From contig NZ_AP022829.1 of assembly GCF_011405655.1 (NCBI RefSeq), positions 2,527,001-2,591,000 of the forward strand: a stretch of DNA of 64,000 nt, written 5' to 3'. The position numbers and the translations under genes are program-made. This DNA is from Adlercreutzia hattorii. GTDB lineage: Bacteria > Actinomycetota > Coriobacteriia > Coriobacteriales > Eggerthellaceae. Shown here piece after piece: positions 36,733-45,849 of this stretch (position 1 is its first letter; each line of letters begins with the position of its first letter). The notes under the pieces were generated by a model. It did no database searches. It saw only the letters and a list, made by a program, of their open reading frames with translations, and was not told the origin of the DNA.

Positions 36733-37701
36733 TTGGAGACAGCGTTCTACTTCTACACCATCGTCGTGATGCTCGTGTGCGTGGCGTCGGGTTCCGTATC
36801 GCTCTCGGCCTATTTCGTTTCCCGGCGCCACTCGTTTCTCTACGCTGCGGCCATGCTGCTGTTCTACTTCCTCGACCTCGCGCTTATCTTTCAATACGAG
36901 TACCTGGGCCAGAACGTCGAGTATTCCATCAACCAGTTCTATACCATCGACCATCCGCAGCTGAAGATACTGCTCGCCTTGGGCACTCTCGAGCCCATGT
37001 GGCTCATACTGTGCGATTTCGTGAACGAGCGCCGCCGCGTTTTGCGCCTCGCCCCAGCCTTGGCCTTCATAGCGGCAAGCGAAATCGTCGTGCTGTGCCT
37101 GCCCGTGGACGAGTTTCGCCAATGGCTCTTCTACACGCTGCGCCAGGCGTTTCTCCTGTGGTGCTTGGCTTTCGGGGTCTATCGCTACAGCACGGCCCGC
37201 AACGAAGTGGAGAAGGCCCGCTTGCGCCGTCAGGAGCCGCTGTTCCTCGTCACTTTAGTTCTGTGCCTGTGCATTCTCATCGAGGATGTCGTCATGATCC
37301 TCGTCTTCGATTCCAGCTTCTTCGCGAACGCCGATATGCTGCCCCTATATATCAGCGAGCGGAACTTCTCTGAGAACATCCTGCTTCTGGCCCTGTCCTT
37401 TTTCACCCTGCGCGCCGCTGCCGACACCCTGCGCCTGCGCTTCAAGGAGCCGCCGAGTGCCGATGCGCCCGACACCCAGGAATACGTCGACGAGCTGCTT
37501 CCCGCCTTCTGCGAGCGCTATCACCTGACCGCGCGCGAGCGCGTCATCTTGGAAGAAGTGCTGCAAGGCAAGGACAATCAGAACATCGCTAGCTCGCTGC
37601 AGCTGGCCCTCGGCACCGTGAAGGCCCACGTGCACAACATCCTGAAGAAAACCGGCACCACTACCCGCCAAGAGCTCGCCCAGCTGTTCTGGAAGGGATA
37701 G
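36733..37701 (+). CDS. LuxR-type regulator with membrane sensor domain
   Basis: 322 residues. About seven hydrophobic segments (residues 1-240) are followed by a C-terminal LuxR/GerE HTH (LTARERVILEEVLQGKDNQNIASSLQLALGTVKAHVHNILKKTG). TTG at 36733 is chosen as start since AGGAGG lies 6 nt upstream and the extended frame has none. Membrane LuxR regulators of this type are common in Eggerthellaceae beside the genes they control. Divergent ptcA is a candidate target. Confidence 0.85.
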   Translation: METAFYFYTIVVMLVCVASGSVSLSAYFVSRRHSFLYAAAMLLFYFLDLALIFQYEYLGQNVEYSINQFYTIDHPQLKILLALGTLEPMWLILCDFVNERRRVLRLAPALAFIAASEIVVLCLPVDEFRQWLFYTLRQAFLLWCLAFGVYRYSTARNEVEKARLRRQEPLFLVTLVLCLCILIEDVVMILVFDSSFFANADMLPLYISERNFSENILLLALSFFTLRAAADTLRLRFKEPPSADAPDTQEYVDELLPAFCERYHLTARERVILEEVLQGKDNQNIASSLQLALGTVKAHVHNILKKTGTTTRQELAQLFWKG

Positions 37702-37789
37702 AGGATAGTAGGCGGACGCGAAACAGCGGCTGGCGCCGTGGGAGGTGCAGGTGTCGGAAGACCGCAGCCGCCCTTATTCCCGCAGCGCC

Positions 37790-38701
37790 CTAGAATCGAG
37801 CCCTTTTGCGGCGCCCTAACTCTTCTTTGAGCATTTGCGCAAGTCCGTCCCGGCCGCTCACGCCAAGCTTGGAGTAAACATTCGATATATGGGTTTTCAC
37901 CGTGTTGACGGAAATGTACTCCTGCTCGGCGATCTCCTTGTTCGATGCACCCTTCTCGAGCAGCGACAGCAGCACCTCTTCACGCTTGGTCAGCCCGTAT
38001 TCGCGGGCGATCCAGGGCACAAGGGATTCTGCCAGCTGCTCGTTGCGCATCCGCCGATGATGGGCGAGGAAGACGTAGGCGGCCACGGTGAAGCAGAGCG
38101 CCATAACCTCGACGGGCACCTCGCGAGGAGAAGCAAAGCCCCCGCCGCTCTCCTGCCCGAAACTCACATACGTTGCCGCTTCTCCCAGGGCATACACGAG
38201 CACGAGCAGAAGCGAGAAAACCCATCGCCAGCGGTTCATGCATCGAAATTCCGCCACCAAGCAGCAGATACCGTACCCTATCACCCACAATGCCAGCAGC
38301 CTGGTAAAGAGGAACCCGCGCCACGACGCAACCGATTCGACTGATGAAGCGCCGCTCGCCCAGGCCACCATTATGCAAACCGCCCAAAAAAATCCTTCGA
38401 CAGGAGAAAAGCTGCGCGAGAGCAAACTGCCCAGCACAAGCCGGTACAAGAGGATTATAGCCATGTTGAATGTGGTGTAGAGCATGGGGTAGGCGTTTCG
38501 CGCGTCTTCGAATTGCAGCACGAATTCTGGAACAAGCTCGTACATGAACAATAAAACGATATCTATCGTGTACGCGAAGAAGATGAGCGCCGTGAAGATA
38601 TATCCCGGTTTGCGTTCGACGTAGTACAGGCTCCCATAGGCGGCGATGGCCAACGCATAGGCGATGCAGCTTGCCACATTGTAGAGAAAAGCGAGGGACA
38701 C
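37790..38701 (-). CDS. LuxR-type regulator with membrane sensor domain
   Basis: 303 residues, same architecture as the preceding LuxR: seven or so membrane segments then HTH (LTKREEVLLSLLEKGASNKEIAEQEYISVNTVKTHISNVYSKLG). GTG at 38701 follows GAAGGAGG at proper distance. It diverges from the Tat lipoprotein amidohydrolase gene, its likely target, and converges on the other luxR-type gene. Confidence 0.88.
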   Translation of the reverse strand: MSLAFLYNVASCIAYALAIAAYGSLYYVERKPGYIFTALIFFAYTIDIVLLFMYELVPEFVLQFEDARNAYPMLYTTFNMAIILLYRLVLGSLLSRSFSPVEGFFWAVCIMVAWASGASSVESVASWRGFLFTRLLALWVIGYGICCLVAEFRCMNRWRWVFSLLLVLVYALGEAATYVSFGQESGGGFASPREVPVEVMALCFTVAAYVFLAHHRRMRNEQLAESLVPWIAREYGLTKREEVLLSLLEKGASNKEIAEQEYISVNTVKTHISNVYSKLGVSGRDGLAQMLKEELGRRKRARF

Positions 38702-38940
38702 GACTCCTCCTTCATCGGATAGCAAACATTATAGACGGTTTGGCTGCCAAGGCTACCGACTTGCCTGACACTCGATTCAGCTTCTTCGTTATCCCAGTTC
38801 AGAAGAGGGGAGGACAAAAATCATCCCCTAAATAATCTAAAAGCCCTCCCTGATTTCCTTAACAAGAGATTTCCCCGCTCTTAAAGTTAGGTCATCGCAG
38901 CACCGAGAAGAGAGCGCTGCGACCGAACTAAGGAGGGTTT

Positions 38941-40746
38941 ATGAGCATGTCCCGTCTCGATCAGCTTCTCAGCCGCCGCCATTTCGTCATTGGATCAAGT
39001 GCGCTTGCGGCCGCCACGCTTTCGGGCGGTCTTTGGGGATGCGCATCAGATGAGCCGCTCGGATCAACCGGCCCATCTGATTCCCCCGAAGAGAACGCCG
39101 CCGATCTCGTGCTGTACAACGGCCATGTGCAGACGATGGTGTCGGAAAGCGAGGTTGCCTCGGCCATAGCCATCGCGGGCAACAAAATCGTCTATGTGGG
39201 CGATGATTCAGGCATCGACGCTTTCGTAGGAGACACCACCCAAGTCATCGACCTCGATGGCAAGTTCGTCTCCCCCGGCTTCATTGACGGCCACATCCAC
39301 GCCCCTGGCAACTGGTTCACCAAACTCTACCAAATCGATCTAACGGGACTTAGCACCAATGAGGAATACCTCGAGGCAATCCGCTCCTTCGTAGAAGCCC
39401 ATCCCGACGAAGAAGGCTACATCGGATCGCCCTTCATGCTCAATGCCTACCAGCTTCCCGACGGCTCGAATCCCGGGCCCTCGAAAGAGGATCTAGATGC
39501 CATCTGCCCCGATAAGCCCATTCTCATCCATGACGTCTCCTACCACGCCGCTTGGGTCAATTCCAAGGCCTTCGAAATGGCTGGCGTAACCGCCGACACC
39601 CCCGACCCAGAAGGCGGCCTGTTCTATCGCAACGAAAAGGGCGAGCCTTCGGGATGCGTCAGCGATGCCGCCAAGGGAATAGTATTCGCCATCATGCCCG
39701 ACACCATGACCAACGATAATCTGGAAAAGGCCCTGTACAAATTCATGGAGGAAGCAAACTCCTATGGCATAACCGGCATTACAAATATCACCCAAGGCGG
39801 TCTTGATATTATCGATATGTACCACAAGGTGGAGCGCGAGGGCAATTTGACCCTGCGCATGCGCGTCGTCCCCACTATGAAAGAAGGTCGCACCTATGAC
39901 GAAGTGCTTTCCACCATCAAGTCCTACAACGACTCCGCCACAGACATGATTTCTTCGAATACCGTGAAGATTTTCTACGACGGAGTGACCGAAAGAGGCA
40001 CCGCCGTCTTCCTGGAACCCTACCTGGAATCAACGGGACTCGGTGATCATTGGTGCGGCGAACCCATCTGGTCTCAGGAAGACTTTACCCGTCTTGTACA
40101 CGACTTTGATGCAGAAGGCGTTCAGGTGCACGTGCACGCCATGGGCGACGGCGCCGTTCACGGCACCCTTGATGCCTTCGAGGAGGCTCGGGCGACCAAT
40201 GGGGAGCGCGACGCGCGGCACACGATCACCCACGTATGCGCCATCACCGATGAGGATATCCAGCGCATGGCCGATTTGGATGTAGTGGCGAATCTCCAAT
40301 TCCTGATGATGTACCACGATGATCTCATGGACCTGGAGCGCGCCTATGTCGGCGACGAGCGCGCCATGGCGATGTACCGAACAAAGCACATGGCCGAGGC
40401 AGGCATCTGCATCAGCGGCTCCTCAGACGCCCCCGTCATTCCATTTGTCCCGCTCGATGCGATCGAGGCCGGCGTTACCCGTAACTCGCCCTATCCCGAG
40501 GAAGAGGACACCGACATGACCCGCTGGCCCGAACAGGGGCTCACAGCCTACCAGCTGCTCGAGGCCTACACCAAGAACGACGCCTACCAGAACTTCATGG
40601 ACGATATTATCGGCACCATTGAAGTGGGCAAATTCGCCGATCTCGTCGTGCTGGACGCCAATATCCTGGAAGTGGATCCAAAGGAGATCTCCTCGGCGAA
40701 GGTCGTCTACACCATCTCCGACGGCCGCATCGTCTACGAGGGGTAG
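38941..40746 (+). CDS. Tat-exported lipoprotein amidohydrolase (YtcJ-like)
   Basis: 601 residues. The N terminus has a twin-arginine motif (SRRHFVIG) and then a lipobox-like GLWGC, so the folded enzyme is probably exported by Tat and lipid-anchored outside. The body is an amidohydrolase-3 domain: metal motif GFIDGHIHAPG, HVHAMGDGAVHGTLDAF, HVCAITDED and SGSSDAPV. Family members hydrolyse amides or related bonds; the substrate is unknown. RBS AAGGAGG. Divergent from a membrane LuxR gene. A long GC hairpin follows. Confidence 0.85.
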   Translation: MSMSRLDQLLSRRHFVIGSSALAAATLSGGLWGCASDEPLGSTGPSDSPEENAADLVLYNGHVQTMVSESEVASAIAIAGNKIVYVGDDSGIDAFVGDTTQVIDLDGKFVSPGFIDGHIHAPGNWFTKLYQIDLTGLSTNEEYLEAIRSFVEAHPDEEGYIGSPFMLNAYQLPDGSNPGPSKEDLDAICPDKPILIHDVSYHAAWVNSKAFEMAGVTADTPDPEGGLFYRNEKGEPSGCVSDAAKGIVFAIMPDTMTNDNLEKALYKFMEEANSYGITGITNITQGGLDIIDMYHKVEREGNLTLRMRVVPTMKEGRTYDEVLSTIKSYNDSATDMISSNTVKIFYDGVTERGTAVFLEPYLESTGLGDHWCGEPIWSQEDFTRLVHDFDAEGVQVHVHAMGDGAVHGTLDAFEEARATNGERDARHTITHVCAITDEDIQRMADLDVVANLQFLMMYHDDLMDLERAYVGDERAMAMYRTKHMAEAGICISGSSDAPVIPFVPLDAIEAGVTRNSPYPEEEDTDMTRWPEQGLTAYQLLEAYTKNDAYQNFMDDIIGTIEVGKFADLVVLDANILEVDPKEISSAKVVYTISDGRIVYEG

Positions 40747-40800
40747 GATCGAGCTAGAAGACGCCAGCTATACGGAACGGCGCGCAAACCCTTGAACACA

Positions 40801-40845
40801 GGCCCCGCGGCTCTGCGGTCATTAGTCCCGCAGAGCCGCGGGGCC
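40801..40845. terminator. Perfect 18 bp GC hairpin after the amidohydrolase gene
   Basis: GGCCCCGCGGCTCTGCGG (40801-40818) and its exact complement (40828-40845) with a 9 nt loop. No T run follows, so it may stabilise the 3' end or mark a boundary with the accessory segment rather than act as a canonical terminator. Confidence 0.6.
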
Positions 40846-40951
40846 CGACCTATGCGCCCATGCAGCCCTTGCCGGCACTGCGGCAACACGCAAACACGCT
40901 GTATCCCGAAAAGGCGTTTCAGCCTCCTGGACTCACCCTTCCTACCCCAGG

Positions 40952-42151
40952 ATGGATGAGAAGCCCGAAGAGCACCTCGCTTTCCAGCTTGCGCCGCTCT
41001 ATGCCAGCCTCCAGCAAGCCTTCGAGGCCATATTCGAACGCGCTCGTAGCCAGCGAGTCATCTTCGTCATTGACGAATTCCCCTATTTGGCAAAGGCCGA
41101 CCCGAGCGTCTCTTCAATCCTGCAAGCTCTCATCGATCGCGCCTCTGCAGATTCGAAGCTGCTTCTCTTGCTGTGCGGGTCTTCGTTGTCGTTCATGAAA
41201 GAGCAGGTACTTGGAGAGAAGAGCCCTTTGTACGGGCGGAGAACAGCCCAGATAGAGCTTAAGCCCTTTGATTTTTTCACAGCCATGGAGCTCTTCCCCC
41301 AACGCAACCCCATCGAGACAGCCGAAATATACGGCATGGTGGGCGGCGTACCCCTTTATCTTATGCAATTTCAGAATGGTGGAACATTACGCGAGCTCAC
41401 CGAGGCAGCGCTGCTCGACCCGAACTCAATCCTCTACGAGGAACCGAGCATCTTGCTCATGCAAGAGGTGTCGAAGGCATCGCGATACAACGCGGTCATC
41501 GACGCCATCGCAAATGGACGAACCCAGAGCGGGGAGATAGCAACCGCAATTGGCTCCACCACAGCGGAAACCTCGTACTACCTCAAAGAGCTTGAGCGCA
41601 TTGGCCTGGTTACCCGCGAGCAGCCCCTTGGGGGAAAGGGCAAGAGGCCGATCTACAGACTCAGCGACAATCTCTTCCGTTTCTGGTTTCGCTTCATCGC
41701 ACCGCATACTTCCTCGATCCAACGTGGGATGCCAGGACGTGCTTGGCGCTCTATCGAAAAGGCACTTTCCGAATACATGGGACCGGTTTTCGAAGATATC
41801 TGCAACCAGTGGCTTTGGCGCCAGATGGCAAGAGACGAGTCGGCCATAGAATTCGATGACCTTGGACGCTGGTGGGGCAATGATCCGCAACGTAAGCAGG
41901 AAGCCGAAATTGACATCGTCGGCATAGAGGGCACACACGTGGTGCTCGCCGGAGAATGTAAGTGGCGAAACGAGGACTTTCCCGCCTCGGCCCTGGAGAA
42001 GCTTCGCCATCGCACGAACCTTATTGGCAATGCGGACGAGGCGCAGCTTTACGCGTTTTCGAAAACCGGATTCTCGCAAGCATGCCGAGCAGAGGCGAAT
42101 AGATCGGGGAATGTGCGGCTCGTCTCCTTCAGCGACATGGTCAACGCTTGA
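40952..42151 (+). pseudogene. DUF234-type AAA ATPase lacking its Walker A region
   Basis: 399 residues. Walker B is present (RVIFVIDEFPYLAK), then a sensor (LLLLCGSSLSFMKEQVLG), a winged helix (SGEIATAIGSTTAETSYYLKELERIGLV), and a C-terminal DUF234/nuclease-like domain (AEIDIVGIEGTHVVLAGECKW). Family members normally start with about 90 residues bearing GRRRVGKT; that part is absent and the upstream 200 bp shows no match. It is therefore a 5'-truncated gene, although still open. GC is lower than the surroundings. Confidence 0.72.
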
Positions 42152-42204
42152 ACCGAACGGCCCGCTCGACAGGACCACACGGAGGGGCCATTGTGAGGGC
42201 CCGT

Positions 42205-42355
42205 CGTAGGGGGGCGGCTTCAGCCGCCCTGCGGACGCGTGGGCCGAGAGCGGGAGGGCTGAAGGCCTCCCGTAGGGGGCGGCTTCAGTCGCCCTGCAGA
42301 AGGAGGACGCCCATCGTAGGGAACAAGAAGGGAGGGCCTAAAGCCCTCCCCTACC
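42205..42355. repeat. Cluster of four REP-like palindromes
   Basis: Units GGGCGGCTTCAGCCGCCC (42212-42229), GGGAGGGCTGAAGGCCTCCC (about 42253-42272), GGGCGGCTTCAGTCGCCC (about 42278-42295) and GGGAGGGCCTAAAGCCCTCCC (42330-42350). Several are preceded by CGTAGGG. They belong with the palindromes at 4810-4945 and 15716-15797 and adjoin the carbamate-kinase fragment. Confidence 0.75.
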
Positions 42356-42658
42356 AGGAAGTGGACTCCCCGCCTGCGCTTGTGATGTACCGCCCTGGGA
42401 CATGGCGCCGGCCTCGGGGAAGGGCATGTCCGGGGTCTTGTCGTCGTTGGCCGCCGCGTAGGCGAACGCGTTGTTGATCATGCCGACCTGGGGGCCGTTG
42501 CCGTGGGAGACGACGACGTTGGTGCCGTCCTGGATCATGTCCACGATGTGCTTGGCGGTGTTCCGCACGAGCGTAAGCTGCTCCTGCGGGGTGTTGCCGA
42601 GGGCGTTGCCGCCCAGGGCGATGACAGCGGTCTTGCCGTTGCCCTTTTCGTATGGCAC
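42338..42658 (-). pseudogene. arcC: Truncated copy of the carbamate kinase gene
   Basis: Positions 42392-42658 match the 5' 268 bp of the intact gene (28724 downwards) with about seven differences (near 97 % identity). The copy encodes the first 89 residues up to PEAGAMSQG, then runs into unrelated residues and a stop. The start codon has become GTG but a good AAGGAG site remains, so a short product is possible. The upstream sequence is unrelated to the intact leader apart from a hairpin with the same loop. Confidence 0.9.
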
Positions 42659-42703
42659 AAGCGTTCTCCTTCTCTCCTTCTCTTTTGGGAATTCAACCTG
42701 AAA

Positions 42704-42741
42704 CGCCAAGGACAGCCTGGCACAATGGGCCGTCCTTGGCG
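42704..42741 (-). promoter_or_regulatory. Leader hairpin of the carbamate kinase fragment with GCACAA loop
   Basis: Fourteen-base arms CGCCAAGGACAGCC (42704-42717) and GGCCGTCCTTGGCG (42728-42741); on the minus-strand RNA the only mismatch becomes a G-U pair. The loop is TGGCACAATG. Stem bases differ entirely from those of the intact gene's leader hairpin while the loop word is shared. Confidence 0.5.
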
Positions 42742-42833
42742 CTCACTCTAATGTGACTCGAGAAATTGAAAAGTCAGAACTCGGTTTATTTTCTTTCTGC
42801 CCTCTGTCTAATCCAAAGTAAACCACTCAGCTT

Positions 42834-43655
42834 CTATGCCGCGTCCTCCTCGGGCCACGGGCTGGCGTACACGGCGTAGCTCGCGTACTGAGGAGCACCC
42901 ACGGCGTAGATGTCGTAGTCGGCGGCCTGACCGGGCTGAGTGTCCACGATCTTGAAGTAGCCGCCCTCGATCTTGCCGTTGCCGTCAAGCAGCACCACGT
43001 CGACGCGCGACTGCGTGGCGCCATCCAGCGACTCGGACGCCGTCACCGTGCCTGTGAACTCCTTGGCGCCGAACTGGGTGTCAGCCGCTCCCCCGTCCTG
43101 CACAACGTACACGTCGGCCAGCTTCTGGTCCGTGGCCTCCCACGAGCCCTCAGGCGTCGTAATGGAGAACTCGACGGTCGCCGGCTTCACCACCTCGGTC
43201 GAGTTTGCCGAGGAATCAGCGGTCGATCCCGCCACGTAGGAATAATAGTAAGTGGAATCGGGCAACACACCCGGAGTTTCGATCGTCTCGTCGAAGATGA
43301 CGTTGCCGCTATCGTCCTTGCCCACGACCTCGATGACTGGATCGATGGCCTCTACGGTTTTGTTGGGGTTCTGCACCTTCACGGCGAAGTCCACCATGCC
43401 GTTGTCGGCAGCGAACCAGCCGGAATCGACGATTTGCAACTCGGCGGGGTTCGCGGCCTCCTGCTCGGCCGTGGCGGCATCGGCCTGCTCGTCCACGGCG
43501 GCTTGTCCCGCTGCTGGGCCCTGGTTCTCTTCGGTCTGCACCACCGCTTGTTCGGAGCCAGTCGGGGCCGCCTGGTCGTTTTGGGCTGCGCATCCCGCGA
43601 GGCTCACCGCGAACAAGCCGGAGAGCGCCACCCAACCCACATGCTTCAGTTTCAT
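42834..43655 (-). CDS. Lipoprotein of unknown function
   Basis: 273 residues. A signal peptide ends in lipobox SLAGC, then an acidic alanine/glutamine-rich linker of about 60 residues, then one or two Ig-like beta domains (VDFAVKVQNPNKTVEAIDPVIEVVG; ... FDETIETPGVLPDSTYYYSY), similar in style to FxLYD/DUF5067 extracellular domains. Probably anchored on the outer face of the membrane. The start at MKLKHVGWV is preferred to MVITMK because the purine-rich AGGGA site would abut the earlier ATG. Confidence 0.75.
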   Translation of the reverse strand: MKLKHVGWVALSGLFAVSLAGCAAQNDQAAPTGSEQAVVQTEENQGPAAGQAAVDEQADAATAEQEAANPAELQIVDSGWFAADNGMVDFAVKVQNPNKTVEAIDPVIEVVGKDDSGNVIFDETIETPGVLPDSTYYYSYVAGSTADSSANSTEVVKPATVEFSITTPEGSWEATDQKLADVYVVQDGGAADTQFGAKEFTGTVTASESLDGATQSRVDVVLLDGNGKIEGGYFKIVDTQPGQAADYDIYAVGAPQYASYAVYASPWPEEDAA

Positions 43656-43982
43656 TGTTATCACCATTCCCTGGAAGGTTCTTGTGCAAAGTTTGCTTTC
43701 GCGCCGAAGCGCTTCGCACGCTCAGACACTCCGCCGCAACGCGTCCGCCCGGCCTTGCTGTCTCTTGAGCCTGCAGGTAAATGATTACCCCATCCGTGTA
43801 CAAATTAAGGGCGCAAGAAGCCTTCGTAGTCCCTGCGCCACTGCTTTGTTTCAGTTGAAATCCCCATGTCAACGGCAAGAAATCAAGAGAAGGAAGGTCA
43901 TGGTTCACAGGGTGTCAACCAAAGTATCCTCCCCTCAAACGCCTCGTGTCAGTTCCATGGCGAAACAGGAGATTCGGCCCAG

Positions 43983-44027
43983 AAAACACGAAGGCCCGCG
44001 GGAGGGGGATCCGCGGGCTTCGTGTTG
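43983..44027. terminator. Strong hairpin in a 980 bp gene-free region
   Basis: AACACGAAGGCCCGCGG and CCGCGGGCTTCGTGTT pair with one bulged G. The region 43656-44635 contains no convincing protein gene; this hairpin, the hairpin series at 44403-44507 and the terminator at 44543-44571 are its only recognisable content. Confidence 0.55.
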
Positions 44028-44402
44028 TGGCGACAGCAAGACGAGGAGAAGCTTCGCCACCCAGTAAAACAAGAAGAGAGGAGGTGTTGCAGGGCTTCGT
44101 TCCCTCGGCCCTGCTGACAAAAGTTATAATAAGCTAACTGATCCACTAGCACAAGTGAGTTAACCTAGGTTTACACTTTCTCCACAACTCTCGCGCACCC
44201 AGCCCGCGCCTTCGTCGGTATCAAGCAGCCCAGTCGCCCCGCCCCTGTTTGACGGAACCGTGCACGCTTATTTACGCGATGGTAACTGCAGCACCAAAGG
44301 GCTCCCCCAAAAGCCGTCCCTCCCCTATACTGCAAACCAGCGAAACGGAAAAGAGCTGATAAGTCTTCTCCTTTCCCCTTTACTTTCCTTCTTCTCTCTT
44401 TT

Positions 44403-44507
44403 GGAAGCGGGTACCCCTCAACAAGCCCGCTTCCCGAGAACGAGATTTCCCCGATCCGTTCTCGAACCCCTGCAATGAGGCGGCTCCCCAAGCCGCCTCT
44501 TCTTTTT
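44403..44507 (+). ncRNA. Possible structured RNA ending in a terminator
   Basis: Three hairpins in a row on the plus strand: GGAAGCGGG/CCCGCTTCC, CGAGAACG/CGTTCTCG, and GAGGCGGCT/AGCCGCCTC, the last followed by TTCTTTTT (an intrinsic terminator). There is no plus-strand gene just upstream, which suggests a small RNA or a 3' end of one. A TATACT hexamer near 44325 could be its -10. It matches no RNA family I can recognise. Confidence 0.4.
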
Positions 44508-44542
44508 GGCACGCAAAGCCTCTCCCGAATTCATGCGCGTGA

Positions 44543-44571
44543 GAAAAGGGGTGCCCAGATGACACCCCTTT
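44543..44571 (-). terminator. Terminator of the ilvE-yerC operon
   Basis: On the minus strand AAAGGGGTG-tcatctggg-CACCCCTTT is followed by TCTC; placed about 65 nt after the yerC stop. Confidence 0.75.
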
Positions 44572-44635
44572 CGCTATCGTCGCCGAACGGCGCGCGTCGG
44601 ATCACCCTTACCGAGCGCCCGTCTCCGCACAGCCG

Positions 44636-44926
44636 CTACGGGCGCGCATCCAGAATTTTGAGCGCTTGCTCGTAGCCGCCGGCGCCGTAGCTGAGGCACT
44701 TGGAAACCCGGGCGATGGTCGTGGCCGAGGCGCCCGTTTCCGCCTCGATGGCCGCGTAGGACTTCCCTGCCGCCAAAAGACGCGCCACGCCCAACCGCTG
44801 GGACGTCTCACGAATCTCTCGCACGGTGAACAGGTCTTCCAAAAGAGCGAAAATAGCATCGGGATCGTCGAGGGCGGCCAGAACGCTCAGCAGGTCGTCC
44901 ACATCGGGGGTGCGAATCTCAGCCAT
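44636..44926 (-). CDS. YerC/YecD-type TrpR-related regulator
   Basis: 96 residues. TrpR-like helical fold with the HTH at GVARLLAAGKSYAAIEAETGASATTIARVSKCL, including the conserved SATTIARVSKCL turn of the YerC family. Family members are small DNA-binding proteins; the target is unknown. Its ATG overlaps the ilvE stop as TAATG, so it is translationally coupled to branched-chain amino acid aminotransferase. Confidence 0.9.
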   Translation of the reverse strand: MAEIRTPDVDDLLSVLAALDDPDAIFALLEDLFTVREIRETSQRLGVARLLAAGKSYAAIEAETGASATTIARVSKCLSYGAGGYEQALKILDARP

Positions 44927-45849
44927 TAGACCTCCGTGAGCCAGTCAGCGTATTCGTCGATACGCCCGTAGACCAGGTCGAAGAACCGATCCTGCAGCGC
45001 GCGCGTGGTTTCGCCGGGCTTGCCGATGACGCGACCGTCCACGGAACCCACGGGCGTCAGCTCGGCGGCCGAGCCGGTCATGAACACCTCATCGGCGATG
45101 TACAGGTCGCTGCGGGTGAGGCTTTCCTCCACAGCAGGGATCTCCAGGTCGTCGGCCAGACACAGCACCGTGTCGCGGGTGATGCCCTCGAGAAGTCCAT
45201 CGGAGAGCGGCGGAGTGGAAAGCACGCCGTTGCGCACGATGAACAGGTTCTCGCCCGTGCCCTCGCAGACAAGCCCCGCCTCGTTCAACATGATGGCCTC
45301 GGCATAGCCGTGGGCCTTCGCCTCCATCTTCGCGAGGATGGAGTTCATGTAAGAGGCCGTGGCCTTCACCGCCGGCGGAATGGCGTTGTTCGAGCGCTGA
45401 CGCCACGAGGAGATGCCCACGGCCACGCCGTTTTCCAGCGCGTCGGCGCCCAGGTAGGCGTCCCAGGGCCACACGGCGATGACGACGTCCACGGGCGCCC
45501 CGGTCGGGTCTACCCCCATGACGCCGTAGCCGCGGTATACCAATGGGCGGATATAGCAGGCCGGAAGCCTGTTGGCACGGATGACCTCCAACGTGGCGTC
45601 CATCAGCTCGTCGACGCTGTAGGGCAACTCGATCTGGGCAATCTTGCAGCTGCGATGCAGCCGTTCCATATGGTCGCGCAGGCGGAACACGTAGGATTTG
45701 TCCTCGTCGGGCACCTTGTAGCAGCGAATGCCCTCGAACACGCCGGAGCCGTAGTGCAGCGAATGCGACAGCACATGGGTCGTCGCCTCCGCCCACGGCA
45801 CCAGCTCGCCGTTCTTCCAGATGTAATCGACCTCGGTGATGTCGGACAA
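44926..45849 (-). CDS. ilvE: Branched-chain amino acid aminotransferase
   Basis: A PLP-dependent fold-type IV enzyme that interconverts leucine, isoleucine and valine with their keto acids. Motifs: SLHYGSGVFEGIRCY, the PLP lysine in AVKATASYMNSILAKMEAK, LNEAGLVCEGTGENLF and ITRDTVLCLADDLEIP. ATG at 45858 abuts GAAAGGG with no spacer, whereas TTG at 45849 has about 9 nt, so TTG is preferred (307 residues); the ATG form would be 310. Confidence 0.93.
   Translation of the reverse strand: MSDITEVDYIWKNGELVPWAEATTHVLSHSLHYGSGVFEGIRCYKVPDEDKSYVFRLRDHMERLHRSCKIAQIELPYSVDELMDATLEVIRANRLPACYIRPLVYRGYGVMGVDPTGAPVDVVIAVWPWDAYLGADALENGVAVGISSWRQRSNNAIPPAVKATASYMNSILAKMEAKAHGYAEAIMLNEAGLVCEGTGENLFIVRNGVLSTPPLSDGLLEGITRDTVLCLADDLEIPAVEESLTRSDLYIADEVFMTGSAAELTPVGSVDGRVIGKPGETTRALQDRFFDLVYGRIDEYADWLTEV

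Noticed and set aside
42205-42355. Palindrome cluster considered as a CRISPR array
   Set aside because: Units differ in sequence, spacing and orientation; they match the REP family found elsewhere in the window.
44420-44480. A GGTTCGAG-like word on the minus strand suggested a tRNA or tmRNA T-arm
   Set aside because: No acceptor, D or anticodon stems could be built around it; the sequence folds better as plus-strand hairpins.
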